Shown in pieces: positions 32,301 through 41,109 of a stretch of DNA of 64,000 nt. Positions within the stretch are counted from its first letter, which is position 1. Every line of letters starts with the position of its first letter. The stretch covers positions 87,019 through 151,018 of the forward strand of contig OMVT01000006.1 in the NCBI GenBank assembly GCA_900314535.1. Reading direction: 5' to 3'. Position numbers and translations under genes: made by a program. The notes under the pieces are model-generated. The model searched no databases, was not told the origin of the DNA, and saw only the letters and a list, made by a program, of their open reading frames with translations. The stretch is from an uncultured Olsenella sp. (lineage in GTDB: Bacteria > Actinomycetota > Coriobacteriia > Coriobacteriales > Atopobiaceae).

Positions 32301-34227
32301 CAGGAGCCGGAGCCTCAGCCATCTCCTGCACAGGCGTGGCAGGCTCGGGTTCGGAAGGCTCGCCTTCGATTTTCGGTTCGCTCAGGGCAGCGGGAGCCGC
32401 AACCGCTTCCTCTTCGGCAGGAGCAGCCGTCTCATCGTCTGCCTCTTCAGGAGCGGGCTCTTCTGCAGCAGCAGGCTCCTCCGCCGGGGCTGGTGCTTCC
32501 GGCTCAGGTGCCTCTATATTCTCTTCCTCAGGGATGTCGCCCGTCTCGGGCTCCGCAAGCGGAACGTCGCCGTCTCCGCTCTCCCCTTCCTCATCCTTCT
32601 TCTCGCCCGCATCGGAAGCTTCGCTTCTCGGCCTTGGCTCGCCGACAGACGTTGCTGCCGAGGGCGGTTCGTCCGGTGCCATGCCGGCAGGCGTCACCGT
32701 ATCGATCGGCTCCCACTCGGCATCCATGACCTTCGGCCAGAGGCGCTTCTGGCGGTCTGCGAAGGTCTGCCCCTGATAGGGGCTCTCTTCGGACTCGGCA
32801 GGCTTGTAGACGCTCTCGGTCTCGATTGGCGCCTGGACAGGCGTCTCGCCGAGATCTTCCGGCAGCCTCTCGAAGGTCGTCGTTGCCTCGTCGTCTTCCG
32901 GCTCTTCGGAAGCAGGTGCCTCTTCGGCAGCAGGAGCTTCCTCTTCCTTCGGACGGACAAGTGTCTTGTCTGCAGCATCTTCATCGGCAGGTTCAGGCTT
33001 CGGCTCTTCGTCGTCGTAGCCCTTATCGCTCTCGAGCGAATGGCGGACACGGCTGAAGAGGCTTCCGATCGAAGGCTTCTTCAGCGTCTTGTCGGCAGGC
33101 TTCTCCTCTTCGGCAGGAGCCTCTGCCTTCTCAGGCTCGGCCTCGGCGGCCTCTGGTGCCGGAGCGGCTGCTGCCTCTTCGGGCACCGCCTCATTGCTTT
33201 CAGGCTCTGTGGAAGCAGGTGTCTCGGCGGTCTCTTCCTTCTGTTCCTTCGGCTCGAGCTCAACATGAGGATCCTCGTAGACAATCGGGCAGCCTGCAGG
33301 AAGCATGCCCAGCGCCTCGATGGTCTCCTTGCCATGCCTCTTGTAGCGGGCAAGGCGCTCCGCTTCGGCCTTGGCCTTCGCCTCTGCCTCGGCGGCAGCT
33401 GCTGCTGCCTCCTCCTCTTCGCGGGCTCGGCGTGCTGCCTCGCGCGCACGCTCCTCTTCCTCCTGCTGCAGGCGCACAGCCTCTGCGTCGAGTGCGACAT
33501 CTGCGCCAGGACGGACATTGTTGAGGATGGAGAGGAGAGCTGCGACAGCAGCCTTGTTGTCATTCGCGCCATCCGTGCAGTCGCCGAAGCGGGTTGCGAT
33601 ATCGGAGATAGCAAGAAGGGCAGGAACCAGTGCGGCAAGGATGCCGAGGAACCAGAAGACCCTTCTCACGACAGGCGGAAGGAAGCCGAGAAGCTGCACG
33701 AAGGAGGCAATCGCAACGCCGTAGAGGCAATAGACGCGGATAGCATAGGCACGGGCATAGAAGCGTGCCATCCCCTTGTTCGCAACCATCGGGTTGACAC
33801 GCGGCGTGTCATAGTGGGCGACAATGATGATGGGACGGTTGCCCTTCATGACCTTGGAGCCGGTCTGGGCATGGAAGGCGACGACATTCTGGCTCTGGAC
33901 GACAGGGCCCATCTTCGCAAACGGCGTGCGCCCTGCATGGATCATGAGGAGCAGGACAGCGCAGGCGATTGCGACAACGACACCGACAAAGCCGATGATG
34001 CCGCCGAAGCCTGCGAAGATGAGGCCGAGGAGCATGGCAAGAGTGACGACCGACTTTGCGGTCTGGGCTCCTGTCGGCGTGCTGAATTCCTCGATCTCAG
34101 GGTTCACCCCATGGTCTGCCATGACCTCAGAGATGGTCTGGGCAGCCTGCAGCTCCTCCTGGCTGTTAGCCGGCGCGATGCCTATCTGCTCATCCAGGTA
34201 GTTCAGATATTCGTGCGTCTTGGACAT
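29347..34227 (-). CDS. Giant membrane protein: M28-type metallopeptidase motifs split by a long acidic low-complexity insert
   Basis: This 1626-residue protein has M28 motifs at both ends: HYD (His138, Asp140) and GANDNKAA (Asp223) near the N-terminus, and ATGASEL (Glu1494), LIDLDCVGAGD (Asp1520) and FSHTLDD (His1598) at the C-terminus. These are the expected five metal and catalytic positions. Two hydrophobic pairs (about 58-96 and 166-208) are inserted as membrane helices. Between Asp223 and Glu1494 lie about 1,200 residues of Glu/Ala/Pro/Ser repeats with scattered DAEAIEVIEE-like and VMDAE motifs, a His-rich patch (KKHHHFGRHGGKGRH) and a final Ala/Gln coiled stretch. If the ends fold together, the insert is a huge loop. 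No frameshift was seen. Function unknown; aminopeptidase-like is an inference. Confidence 0.85.
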   Translation of the reverse strand: MSKTHEYLNYLDEQIGIAPANSQEELQAAQTISEVMADHGVNPEIEEFSTPTGAQTAKSVVTLAMLLGLIFAGFGGIIGFVGVVVAIACAVLLLMIHAGRTPFAKMGPVVQSQNVVAFHAQTGSKVMKGNRPIIIVAHYDTPRVNPMVANKGMARFYARAYAIRVYCLYGVAIASFVQLLGFLPPVVRRVFWFLGILAALVPALLAISDIATRFGDCTDGANDNKAAVAALLSILNNVRPGADVALDAEAVRLQQEEEERAREAARRAREEEEAAAAAAEAEAKAKAEAERLARYKRHGKETIEALGMLPAGCPIVYEDPHVELEPKEQKEETAETPASTEPESNEAVPEEAAAAPAPEAAEAEPEKAEAPAEEEKPADKTLKKPSIGSLFSRVRHSLESDKGYDDEEPKPEPADEDAADKTLVRPKEEEAPAAEEAPASEEPEDDEATTTFERLPEDLGETPVQAPIETESVYKPAESEESPYQGQTFADRQKRLWPKVMDAEWEPIDTVTPAGMAPDEPPSAATSVGEPRPRSEASDAGEKKDEEGESGDGDVPLAEPETGDIPEEENIEAPEPEAPAPAEEPAAAEEPAPEEADDETAAPAEEEAVAAPAALSEPKIEGEPSEPEPATPVQEMAEAPAPVEPEPEAAVPAEPEAPAAAEPAPAPAHADEAEYLAHRSEDIASYVDSIFAEEIQAAQGLGTDHAPAPSEAPAAPAAQEPEPAPAKPGPDDSAVMAALASLDTMPQAKDYAPAAEEAAAPESEAPAPRNLGKHLADITPAVDLADIEDVSSPEEDDSEAPEPAEPVAEESVSEPESEEPVHASWEEDPFAHISKSTPVDAVFEEIEEEAEEEALSDYAPEEETAETSEADTEEEAEEPQAAAPEEVPAQPEEDEPAALESEPEPSAPAFEPEPAEAEEMPAEPEASVPEDDEEAAPEDAASQSDASDAAPIVNEEPEGYPEEAAAEESEPEAETHKEEPAAEQQEDAEEDPSAPDEMDYLPKAPRPLYPSVMDAEAIEVIEEEPEPVEEPEPEEAEQPEEAAATEPVPEAEAESESAPEPESEAVSEEGPEETYEPEPESEPAAVSEPEAEPAEAPQPEAEEASEAEPEPEPVLPAEEPAPVQEAEPEAEAAPAPIEEEAAEPEDAAGDTAAMPVSVPEPEMSEEEPVPAAPVAEEPAEEDAAAAESEEPASEPAEEAAAPAEETSEAEETDAPVLPQNFQLDMDDVTPEDPDIAPKDLSGVVTEAEDMEEPEPAPRKKPQMPDDPEWGKTSFKPAISQMARRVILNDLPDPSQHSIDPFGSGSIASQPMQIPEGQQSMPKKPEQGTFDVITPESLDRIAKESHQEKKHHHFGRHGGKGRHFTEAPIREDHETGIHSSTVARPHHGSNHGWKGGATPKDELRLPQLDLADDGPESHGYELDPERAEAVRAQAAADAAAQAQAEAEAKAQAAEREAAARSQQVSEEELRDAVLSMNDEDLISHDIWFVATGASELDHAGIKAFLDAHKQDIRGAFLIDLDCVGAGDPTVLVEEGHDNPKRADRRLVRMFQNIAQDFGLPLGRARYSIGETDATTALRRHIRSVTIMGMDENGLPAFSHTLDDVPENVNGDQVADIVEMVTELIRQS

Positions 34228-34483
34228 ATGTATGCTCCACCTGCCATGCGGGTCATATCAAAACGAAACAGTCAGATTGAGTATACGTCTAGCATTCCCG
34301 CTTTTCCCGACGCAGCACCGTACAAGAGAAAAACGGTATCGCTGCATGTACCCCAAAGACCATGAAAGCAGGGCTCATCCGTACCAAGAGAGGGCCTTTG
34401 CCTTGACACTCCCCACGGATAAATCCGGGAGATTCTCGCTTCGTCGCAGATAGCCTTCCTTCCCCTTGCGGGGGAGGCGGGTC

Positions 34484-35671
34484 TTACGCCTGCTCCACGA
34501 GCGTTCCGGTCGCATCCGCGCCCGAGGTTCCCGCAAGCCCTGCGGTACCTTCCGATAGCATCCTCGCACCTTCTGCCGCGATGTTGGCCGCCGCGTTCAC
34601 GTCGCGGTCGTGGCGCGTCCCGCACGCCGGGCACTCCCACGAGCGAATCGAGAGCGGCAGCTCCCCGAGCACATACCCGCACGCCGAGCAGGTCTTGCTC
34701 GACGGGTACCAGCGCGACACCTTGACAAATGTCCGCCCGTGCCAGGCGCACTTGTACCCGAGCTGCCTGATCATCTCCGACATCGAGGCGTCGGCCACCG
34801 CCTTCGCGAGGTGGCGGTTTCGCTCCATGCCCCGCACGCCCAGGTCCTCCACGGCGACCGCTTGGCTCTCGCGGACTATCCTCGTGGCGGCCTTGTGCAG
34901 GGCGTCCTTGCGCTGGTCGGCTATCCTCTCGTGCACGCGGGCGACCTTGATGCGCTGCTTGGCGCGCCTCTTGGATCCCTTTCTCTTGCGGGAGAGGCGG
35001 CGCTGCTCGCGGGCGAGCTTGGCCTCCGATCTAGCGAGCGCCTTCGGGTTGGCGACCTTCTCGCCCGTGCTGAGCGCGGCGAGGCTGGCAACGCCCGCGT
35101 CTACGCCCATCACGGGCACCGCTCCCTCCGGCATCGGGGCCACGGGCGCGTCAGCGACCGAGAGCACGCAGAAGTACTTGCCGGACGGGACGCGCTTCAC
35201 GGTGGCTGACAGGATGCGGCCCTCGACGGGCCTGCTCACCCGTGCCTTCACCAGCCCGAGCTTCGGGAGCTTCACATGGCGGGCATCCGGAACTGCGACG
35301 TTGCCGCCGACGCGCTTCGAGCGGTAACTCTGCCGCACATCCCGCTTCGATTTGAACCGCGGATATCCGGGCGCGCCGCCCGTCTTGCAACGACGGAAGA
35401 AGTTGTCGTAGGCGCGCGACAGGTCTTGCACCGCGCTTTGCAGAGCCGTCGAATCGGCTTCCTTGAGCCATGGGAACTCGGCCTTCCAGCCGGGCAGCAT
35501 CTTGTCGAGCCGCCACCTTGTCGGCGACTTGCCCGTCTCCCCGTAGGCGTCCCTGCACGTCTCGAGGCACTTGTTGTAGACCCACCGCACAGCTCCGAAC
35601 GTGCGCTCTATCTGCGCGCGCTGGGAAGCGCTGGGGTAGATCCTGACCTCGTATGCCATCGAGACGCCCAA
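34484..35671 (-). CDS. tnpB: TnpB, RNA-guided nuclease of IS605 family
   Basis: This 395-residue ancestor-type relative of Cas12 uses an RNA from the element end to cut DNA and help keep the element. RuvC catalytic residues are visible in MGVDAGVASLA (Asp), VAVEDLGVRGM (Glu) and HDRDVNAAANIA (Asp). A zinc finger CSACG...CPACG lies between the last two. The N-terminal helix-turn-helix region (YPSASQRAQIERTFGAVRWVYN) is typical. It appears intact. The start is a TTG at 35671 with AGAGGG upstream. An ATG at 35659 is the alternative. It begins 1 nt after the tnpA stop. Confidence 0.93.
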   Translation of the reverse strand: MGVSMAYEVRIYPSASQRAQIERTFGAVRWVYNKCLETCRDAYGETGKSPTRWRLDKMLPGWKAEFPWLKEADSTALQSAVQDLSRAYDNFFRRCKTGGAPGYPRFKSKRDVRQSYRSKRVGGNVAVPDARHVKLPKLGLVKARVSRPVEGRILSATVKRVPSGKYFCVLSVADAPVAPMPEGAVPVMGVDAGVASLAALSTGEKVANPKALARSEAKLAREQRRLSRKRKGSKRRAKQRIKVARVHERIADQRKDALHKAATRIVRESQAVAVEDLGVRGMERNRHLAKAVADASMSEMIRQLGYKCAWHGRTFVKVSRWYPSSKTCSACGYVLGELPLSIRSWECPACGTRHDRDVNAAANIAAEGARMLSEGTAGLAGTSGADATGTLVEQA

Positions 35672-35672
35672 G

Positions 35673-36065
35673 CTAGACCCTCTTCTGGCTTTCGATGTAC
35701 TGCTTCACGATGGAAAGCGGCGCGCCGCCGACGGTGGAGACGAAATAGCTGTTCGTCCACAGCGACGGTATGCGCTTCTTGAGCCAAGGGAACTCCTCGC
35801 GAAGGTCGTGGCTCGTCCTGCCCTTGATGCGCTTGACGGCCTTGTGGATCCCCAGCTGCGGGTCGACCTCCAGGAGCATGTGCACGTGGTCGGGCATGAC
35901 CTCCATCTCGATTATCTCGAAGCGCATCTCGTCGGCAACCTGCCGGGCGATCTCCTTGAAGCGCTCGTCCACGCCGTCCACGAGCACGCGCCTGCGGTAC
36001 TTCGGGCAGAAGACCACGTGGTACTTGCAGCTGTAGACGACGTTTCTGTTGCTCTTGTACTCCAT
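35673..36065 (-). CDS. tnpA: TnpA, IS200-type Y1 transposase
   Basis: This 130-residue HUH-family single-strand transposase shows the metal-binding HVH in MPDHVHMLLEVDP and the catalytic Tyr in VKQYIESQ. The N-terminal YHVVFCPKYRRRVL and RIKGRTSHDLREEFPWLKK are family signatures. The length is normal and no defect is seen. I chose the ATG at 36065 (MEYKSNRNVVYS) because it begins the conserved domain. An upstream frame to 36098 enters the left-end hairpin. Confidence 0.93.
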   Translation of the reverse strand: MEYKSNRNVVYSCKYHVVFCPKYRRRVLVDGVDERFKEIARQVADEMRFEIIEMEVMPDHVHMLLEVDPQLGIHKAVKRIKGRTSHDLREEFPWLKKRIPSLWTNSYFVSTVGGAPLSIVKQYIESQKRV

Positions 36066-36208
36066 GAGCAGAGTATACCACGTGCAGCTGTCTAACAATC
36101 CGGCTTCGCCGGACGCGCCTTATATCCCCACGGTTCAAACCAGGGGCTTTACGACGTGATTTGGTAAGCTAATGTGAGAAATCTGCAAGAGACAAGCGAG
36201 GGAAAGCC

Positions 36209-37195
36209 ATGGACGATACGCCAGATACCGAGGATGAGGTGCGCCTGAACACGAAGGATGAGGCAGCCAGGCGCGTCGCGTCGCTCGCGCTCGAGCTCAT
36301 CAATGCCCGACGTCCCCTCGAGGCTGCCTATATCAATGCACATATATATCCAGACCTTGACCGGAACTCCTTCTTCAGGGCCTTGGGGCGTGACTGCGAG
36401 AGGCTCGCTGCCTGCGGCATGCATGTCGTGAAATCCACGCAGAATGACGAGCAGCTCTACCAGATCGACGAGAAGAACTCCTTCATAGGAGATGCGAAGC
36501 TCACCCAGCAGGAGGCACTCGAGCTCCAGGTGCTGCTCTCCCCGCAGGTCGCAAACCCCGCCTTTCCGCTTGCAGACGAGCTCGGGATGGCGCTCCTGAA
36601 GATTGACCGTTCCTTCGCAGAGCAGCCGCTCGTGAGCACAAGGCGTCCCAAGAAGGGTCCTGACCGCACGCTCCAGACGCTCCGCGATGCCTATGGGCAG
36701 CACCTGCTTGTCGAGGTAGGCTACTGCGATGCGGCAGGGGTGAAGAGCACGAAGATTCTCGCTCCCTATGGCTTCTACAGCTTCCGCGATACGCTCTACT
36801 GCGTCTGTGCAGAAGAGAAAGGCAGCAAGCTCGAGGAACCCAGGACCTACCGGATCGACCGCATGGAAAAGCCGAAGATCCTCTCCGGCAGAAGCTATAC
36901 GGTGCCGGACAGCTTCGAGATCGATGACTACCGGGCGCTCCCCTTCCAGATGGGACCAACGGTCGGAACGGCAGTCTTTGCTGCTCAGCATCCACAGCCA
37001 GACCTCGTCTCCCTCATGAAGGCGCATGGCACGCTCGAGGAAGAGGAGGATGGGAGCTCCATCTGGCAGGTCCCCGCCAGCTCCTGGGAAGCAGCAGCAT
37101 CCTGGGGCATAGCGCAGGGACTCATCCCCCAGAAGCCAGAAGAGCTGATCTCTGCTGCGAAAGCCTGCCTTGAAGGAGCGATTGCCCATGCCTAG
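36209..37195 (+). CDS. WYL-domain regulator, PafB-like
   Basis: This 328-residue protein is a likely DNA-binding transcription factor. The N-terminal part (about 15-75) has a divergent winged-helix appearance (NSFFRALGRDCERLAACGM), followed by a WYL domain at about 165-245 with APYGFYSFRDTLYCVCAEEKG and RTYRIDRMEKPKI. WYL domains bind nucleic acid or small ligands. A pair of adjacent WYL proteins is the PafBC pattern of actinobacteria, which controls the DNA-damage response together with mitomycin-type stress, but the usual proteasome accessory genes are not here. GAGGGAAAGCC precedes the ATG. Confidence 0.8.
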   Translation: MDDTPDTEDEVRLNTKDEAARRVASLALELINARRPLEAAYINAHIYPDLDRNSFFRALGRDCERLAACGMHVVKSTQNDEQLYQIDEKNSFIGDAKLTQQEALELQVLLSPQVANPAFPLADELGMALLKIDRSFAEQPLVSTRRPKKGPDRTLQTLRDAYGQHLLVEVGYCDAAGVKSTKILAPYGFYSFRDTLYCVCAEEKGSKLEEPRTYRIDRMEKPKILSGRSYTVPDSFEIDDYRALPFQMGPTVGTAVFAAQHPQPDLVSLMKAHGTLEEEEDGSSIWQVPASSWEAAASWGIAQGLIPQKPEELISAAKACLEGAIAHA

Positions 37196-38114
37196 CGGAC
37201 GTACAAGCAACATCCAGGAGATACGCGAGCTCGTCGCACTTGCAGGAGCCCTCACCCAGGCAGGCGACACGATCACCGCCGATGCGATAGCGGCGCGCAT
37301 GGGCATATCGCACGCAGAGGCCGAGCATTACCTCAAGCTGCTGCTCACGGCAGGAGATGCAGAAGGAACCTATCTCTCCCTCTGCATTCCGGATGATGAA
37401 AGCGAAGTCACGCTCGCCTTCGATGGCGGCATCAAGGGAAGGCCGCTCCGCCTCACGCTTGCAGAGACCCATGCAGTGCTTGCAGCGCTCAATGCCTGCG
37501 GCGTGCCGGAAGACGATGAGCTGCGCCAGAAGATTGCCACAGGCTTCGGCCGTGCCAATGTCACGCCTGCCACGATCGAGCGCCAGCTCGAGCCCCTTGC
37601 CTCGCCGGAGGAGCACGACGTCCTCACCTCCATCTCGGAGGCCATGATCCAAGGCAAGGCGCTCTCCTTCCTCTATCAGGGGACGAAGGATGATGCACCA
37701 AGACACCGTCATGCCCTTCCCCAGGAGCTCTCCCAGAAGGATGACGCCTGGTATCTCGACGCCTTCGATCTCGACAGGCAGGAAGAGCGCTGCTTCAAGA
37801 TCGAGCGCATGGATGAAGCGGAGCCTGAAGAGGTGCCCGAGAATCTTGTCAGCGCCCCTGCCAAGACAGAGGCAGAGCCAGCACGCATGGTGAAGCTCAC
37901 CTTCCTGGATGAGCGCTACCTTTCGCTTTTCGCCTGGCCAGGGCTCAAGATCTCGAAGAATGCCAAGCCTGTGCAGGGACGCATCCCCTACTTCGGCACC
38001 ATGTGGCTTCCGCGCCAGCTTGCAGGATGCGCCGGCAAGGTCGTCTGCCAGGACGAAGATGTCGCAGAGAAGATGCACAGCTATGCAGAAGGGCTCCTTC
38101 ACCAGCTTTCCTAG
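37188..38114 (+). CDS. WYL-domain regulator, PafC-like
   Basis: This 308-residue partner of the upstream gene overlaps it by 8 nt. The ATG at 37188 has AAGGAG 9 nt upstream. The N-terminal region (about 8-60) is a clear helix-turn-helix (TADAIAARMGISHAEAEHYL), followed by a middle domain and a degenerate WYL segment (ALSFLYQG, DAWYLDAFDLDRQEERCFKIERM). Overlap and similar layout suggest a heterodimer with the first protein, as PafB and PafC form. Confidence 0.8.
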   Translation: MPSGRTSNIQEIRELVALAGALTQAGDTITADAIAARMGISHAEAEHYLKLLLTAGDAEGTYLSLCIPDDESEVTLAFDGGIKGRPLRLTLAETHAVLAALNACGVPEDDELRQKIATGFGRANVTPATIERQLEPLASPEEHDVLTSISEAMIQGKALSFLYQGTKDDAPRHRHALPQELSQKDDAWYLDAFDLDRQEERCFKIERMDEAEPEEVPENLVSAPAKTEAEPARMVKLTFLDERYLSLFAWPGLKISKNAKPVQGRIPYFGTMWLPRQLAGCAGKVVCQDEDVAEKMHSYAEGLLHQLS

Positions 38115-38157
38115 CTGGGGAAGAGCCCTTCTGGCTTCTTCTTATATATATGTAGGG

Positions 38158-41109
38158 CTACTGCTTCTCGTGCGAGGAGCGCCACATTTCGAGATAGCGG
38201 CCGATATGTTCGCACTCGAGCTGCGTCCGTGTCTTCGAAGGCATGGAGTTAATGAAGTCGCGGCCATAGCGCTTCTGCACGAGACGCGAGTCGCAGAGCA
38301 CAAGCACGCCCGTATCTGTCGAGGTACGGATCAGGCGTCCTGCTGCCTGCTTCACGGCAAGCACGGCCTCGGGCAGCTGGTAGCGCCACCAGGCACGCTG
38401 CTCGCGCACCTCCCGCTCCTGGACCAGCGGATCCTGCGGGCTTGCAAACGGCAGCTTCGGCACGACAACGCAGCGCAGCGTATCGCCTGCAGCATCGAAG
38501 CCTTCCCAGAAGCTCTTGAGCGCAAAGAGCGAGAGCGACTTCTCGCTGATGAAGCGCTCACGGAGCTGGCGGGGAGATGACCTCTTCTCCTGGCACACAA
38601 GATCGAGCCCGATCTCCGCAAGACGGGGCTGGAGGCCTTCGAAGACCTTCTCCATCTCGCGGCGGTTCGTGAAGAGCGTCAAGACCGAGCCGTCCATCGC
38701 CTTGTGGATATCGAAGAGCACATCCTCGAGCGCCGGGAGATAGCCTGGATTGGACGGCTGCGGCAGGTCCTTTGCCACGACGACTGCCATATTGCTGTCG
38801 TAGTCGAAGCTCGACGAGAGCTGCACATCGCGGTAGGCAGACTCAGGAAGCCGGTCGAAGCCGACAGCATGGTTGAAGTGGGCAAAGCTCTTCCCCACTG
38901 CAATCGTCGCCGACGTGAAGACGGCGCTCATCGTATCCGGCAGCCAGTTTTTGGAGAGGTCCTGGCCGATATCGATCTTCTCGGCCACGAGCTTCTCCGA
39001 AGACCCCTGGCGCTTCCTGCTCTGGAGCTGGGCGGAATAGACATAGGCAGAATCTGGCTCAAGGCAGATGAGGCGGATGCTCTCGGAGAGATCCTTAAGG
39101 AACCTGCCGGATTCGCCGAGCTCGTTTCCTGCCTGGGCGGAGGTCAGGGAGACCGTCGTCTGGGCTTCGGACAGAGTCTTTCCTGCCTGGTCGAGCCGCT
39201 CATGAGCGTCCTTTGCCGCAGCGGCAATGGCCTGCCACTCCTTGGAGGCGCGCACCTTCTCGTCGATCCAGAGGGTCGACCCTTCGTAGGCAGAACCCTT
39301 CACAAGATGGTGCAGGTCATGAATCGCAGCAAAGAGCTCGGAGGTCACGACAGAGGCACGCTGCACCGCAGCAGATGCCTTCGTTATGAGCCCCAGGGCC
39401 AAGGTCGAACCAGGCTGTGCCGCGACCTTGATCATCGCATTGTGGATGGCGCCTGACTTTGCACCGCCAAGAAGCTCGAAGGCAGCACGCGTGTCATCGG
39501 AGGATACCTCGACCGCCCACTGGCGGCGTGCCTCAGACTCGAAGGCATGGGCCTCGTCAATGACCCAATGGCGTATGGGGGGCAAGATCCTGCCTTCCGA
39601 AGCCACATCACGGAGCAGGAGCGAATGGTTCGTCACGACCACGTCGCCCGAAGCAGCAAGCCTCCTTGCTGCATAGACGACACATTCCTGTGGGAAGAAC
39701 GGGCAGCGGGTGCGCAGGCACTCGTTCGAGGTCGTCGTCAGCATGCTTCTCGGCACGCATCTCCAGCGGATGCCGAGGGCGTCGAGATCGCCTTCCGGCG
39801 ACTGCGCAACAGAGGCATAGGCCACAGCCAGAGCTGTCAGCATGTCGGAAGCAATGCCCGTGGCGGTGCGTCCAGGATTCGTGTCGAGCACCATATCGAG
39901 AGGCAGATCCTCTTCTGCCGAGCGCTGCATGCGGTGCAGACACGGATAGTGCTCATAGCCTTTGAGTGCATGGAAGGAGACGCCTTCTGGCAGCGCCTGG
40001 TCAAGCGCCGGCAGCTCGTGTGCCATGAGCTGGTCGGTCAGGGCATTCGTCTTGGTAGCAACGCCGATCGTGACATTGTTCCTCTGTGCGAAGAGGATCT
40101 CCGGCAGAAGGTAGGCAAGCGACTTGCCGACACCGGTGCCTGCCTCGATGGCGCGATGGGTCGAGGTCGCAAGCGCGCTTCTGACCTCTTCTGCCATAGC
40201 AAGCTGCTCAGGCCGTGCCTCATAGCTCCCGTACATGGCAGCTATCGGACCATCGGGTGCGAAGTCTGCCTTGATCTCTTCCTCCGAAGGGGCCGTGAGC
40301 GGACCGTCGATCTCCTTCGCATCGGCACGATCTTCGACCGTGACCTCGGAAAGGAGGTTGCGGCGGACCTGCTTCAGGTTGAATGCCGTCGCATCGTCCG
40401 TGCCCGAGAGATAGGAGAAGATGGGGCGGTATGCCCAGGTGGCATCCGGATGGAGGTCTGCGAAGAAGGCAAGGAGGCCCTTCGGCATATCAGCGAGCCC
40501 GCAGAGGATGATGGGCCACATGCCTGAGAGTGCATCCACATCGTCCATAGCGCGGTGGGTCACAGAATCGCAGCCGAAGGCCTGGGCCATGGCAGAGAGC
40601 CTATGGGTCGAGAGGCTCGGCAGCGCGATACGCGAGAGCGCAAGCGTATCGATCCAGCTGTCGGAGACAGAAGATCCTCCCGGCACGGACTCCACGAACG
40701 TGCGGTCGAAGGTCGCATTGTGCGCAAGGACGAGGTCTCCCCCGACGAAGTCGGCAAGGCCCGCCACGGCATCGGCGGGCGACGGCGCATCGGCCACATC
40801 GGACTGATGGATGCCGGTCAGGGCCACGATCTCGGGAGGAATCAGGCCTTTGGGACGCACGAAGGTATGGTAGCGGTCGACAACCTTCTTGCCAGAGAGG
40901 CGGGCACAGGCAATCTCCAGGAGCTCGCAGTTCTTGAAGGAAAGACCGGTGGTCTCGGTATCGAGCACCACCAGGTCTTCCTCAAGAGGTCCGAAATCCT
41001 TTTCCTGTGCGCGCTGGGCAAGGGTCAGATAGTTCTTCCTGATGCTCGGAGGCGTGTTCGGCAGGAGCAGGCTTTCGAGCGTGACGGACGTATCGTCGGT
41101 ACCAGACAT
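38158..41109 (-). CDS. DinG-family helicase with N-terminal DEDDh exonuclease
   Basis: This 983-residue protein combines a DnaQ-like exonuclease (about 45-215: VLDTETTGLS, LAHNATFDRTF, HRAMDDVDAL) with an XPD/DinG superfamily 2 helicase. Helicase motifs are AGTGVGKSLAYLLP (Walker A), VIDEAHAFE (DEAH) and QAAGRLIRTSTDTGV (motif VI). Four Cys in the right places (YPCL, NECL, TRCP and QECV) suggest an iron-sulfur cluster. The fused form is common in Gram-positive bacteria, where the exact role (repair or replication conflicts) differs from that of E. coli DinG. The ATG at 41109 overlaps the ddl stop by one base. Confidence 0.92.
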   Translation of the reverse strand: MSGTDDTSVTLESLLLPNTPPSIRKNYLTLAQRAQEKDFGPLEEDLVVLDTETTGLSFKNCELLEIACARLSGKKVVDRYHTFVRPKGLIPPEIVALTGIHQSDVADAPSPADAVAGLADFVGGDLVLAHNATFDRTFVESVPGGSSVSDSWIDTLALSRIALPSLSTHRLSAMAQAFGCDSVTHRAMDDVDALSGMWPIILCGLADMPKGLLAFFADLHPDATWAYRPIFSYLSGTDDATAFNLKQVRRNLLSEVTVEDRADAKEIDGPLTAPSEEEIKADFAPDGPIAAMYGSYEARPEQLAMAEEVRSALATSTHRAIEAGTGVGKSLAYLLPEILFAQRNNVTIGVATKTNALTDQLMAHELPALDQALPEGVSFHALKGYEHYPCLHRMQRSAEEDLPLDMVLDTNPGRTATGIASDMLTALAVAYASVAQSPEGDLDALGIRWRCVPRSMLTTTSNECLRTRCPFFPQECVVYAARRLAASGDVVVTNHSLLLRDVASEGRILPPIRHWVIDEAHAFESEARRQWAVEVSSDDTRAAFELLGGAKSGAIHNAMIKVAAQPGSTLALGLITKASAAVQRASVVTSELFAAIHDLHHLVKGSAYEGSTLWIDEKVRASKEWQAIAAAAKDAHERLDQAGKTLSEAQTTVSLTSAQAGNELGESGRFLKDLSESIRLICLEPDSAYVYSAQLQSRKRQGSSEKLVAEKIDIGQDLSKNWLPDTMSAVFTSATIAVGKSFAHFNHAVGFDRLPESAYRDVQLSSSFDYDSNMAVVVAKDLPQPSNPGYLPALEDVLFDIHKAMDGSVLTLFTNRREMEKVFEGLQPRLAEIGLDLVCQEKRSSPRQLRERFISEKSLSLFALKSFWEGFDAAGDTLRCVVVPKLPFASPQDPLVQEREVREQRAWWRYQLPEAVLAVKQAAGRLIRTSTDTGVLVLCDSRLVQKRYGRDFINSMPSKTRTQLECEHIGRYLEMWRSSHEKQ

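Larger units (their letters stand above)
34411..36145 (-). mobile_element. IS200/IS605-family insertion sequence
   Basis: The element carries a Y1 transposase gene followed by tnpB. Imperfect subterminal hairpins flank the genes: CCCACGGATAAATCCGGG at 34412-34429 on the tnpB side and CCCC.CGGTT/AACC.GGGG at 36126-36145 on the tnpA side. A further CCGGC/GCCGG hairpin lies at 36101-36113 and a CCCC/GGGG hairpin near 34456-34475. Both outer hairpins share CCGTGGGGA on the minus strand. Such elements lack inverted repeats and make no target duplication, so the exact ends are uncertain by some tens of bases. Confidence 0.85.

Noticed and set aside
31906..34365. 819-codon plus-strand open frame opposite the M28-type gene
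   Set aside because: The reading is rich in Leu, Arg, Cys and Phe because it is the complement of Glu/Ala/Pro codons. No motif is present.
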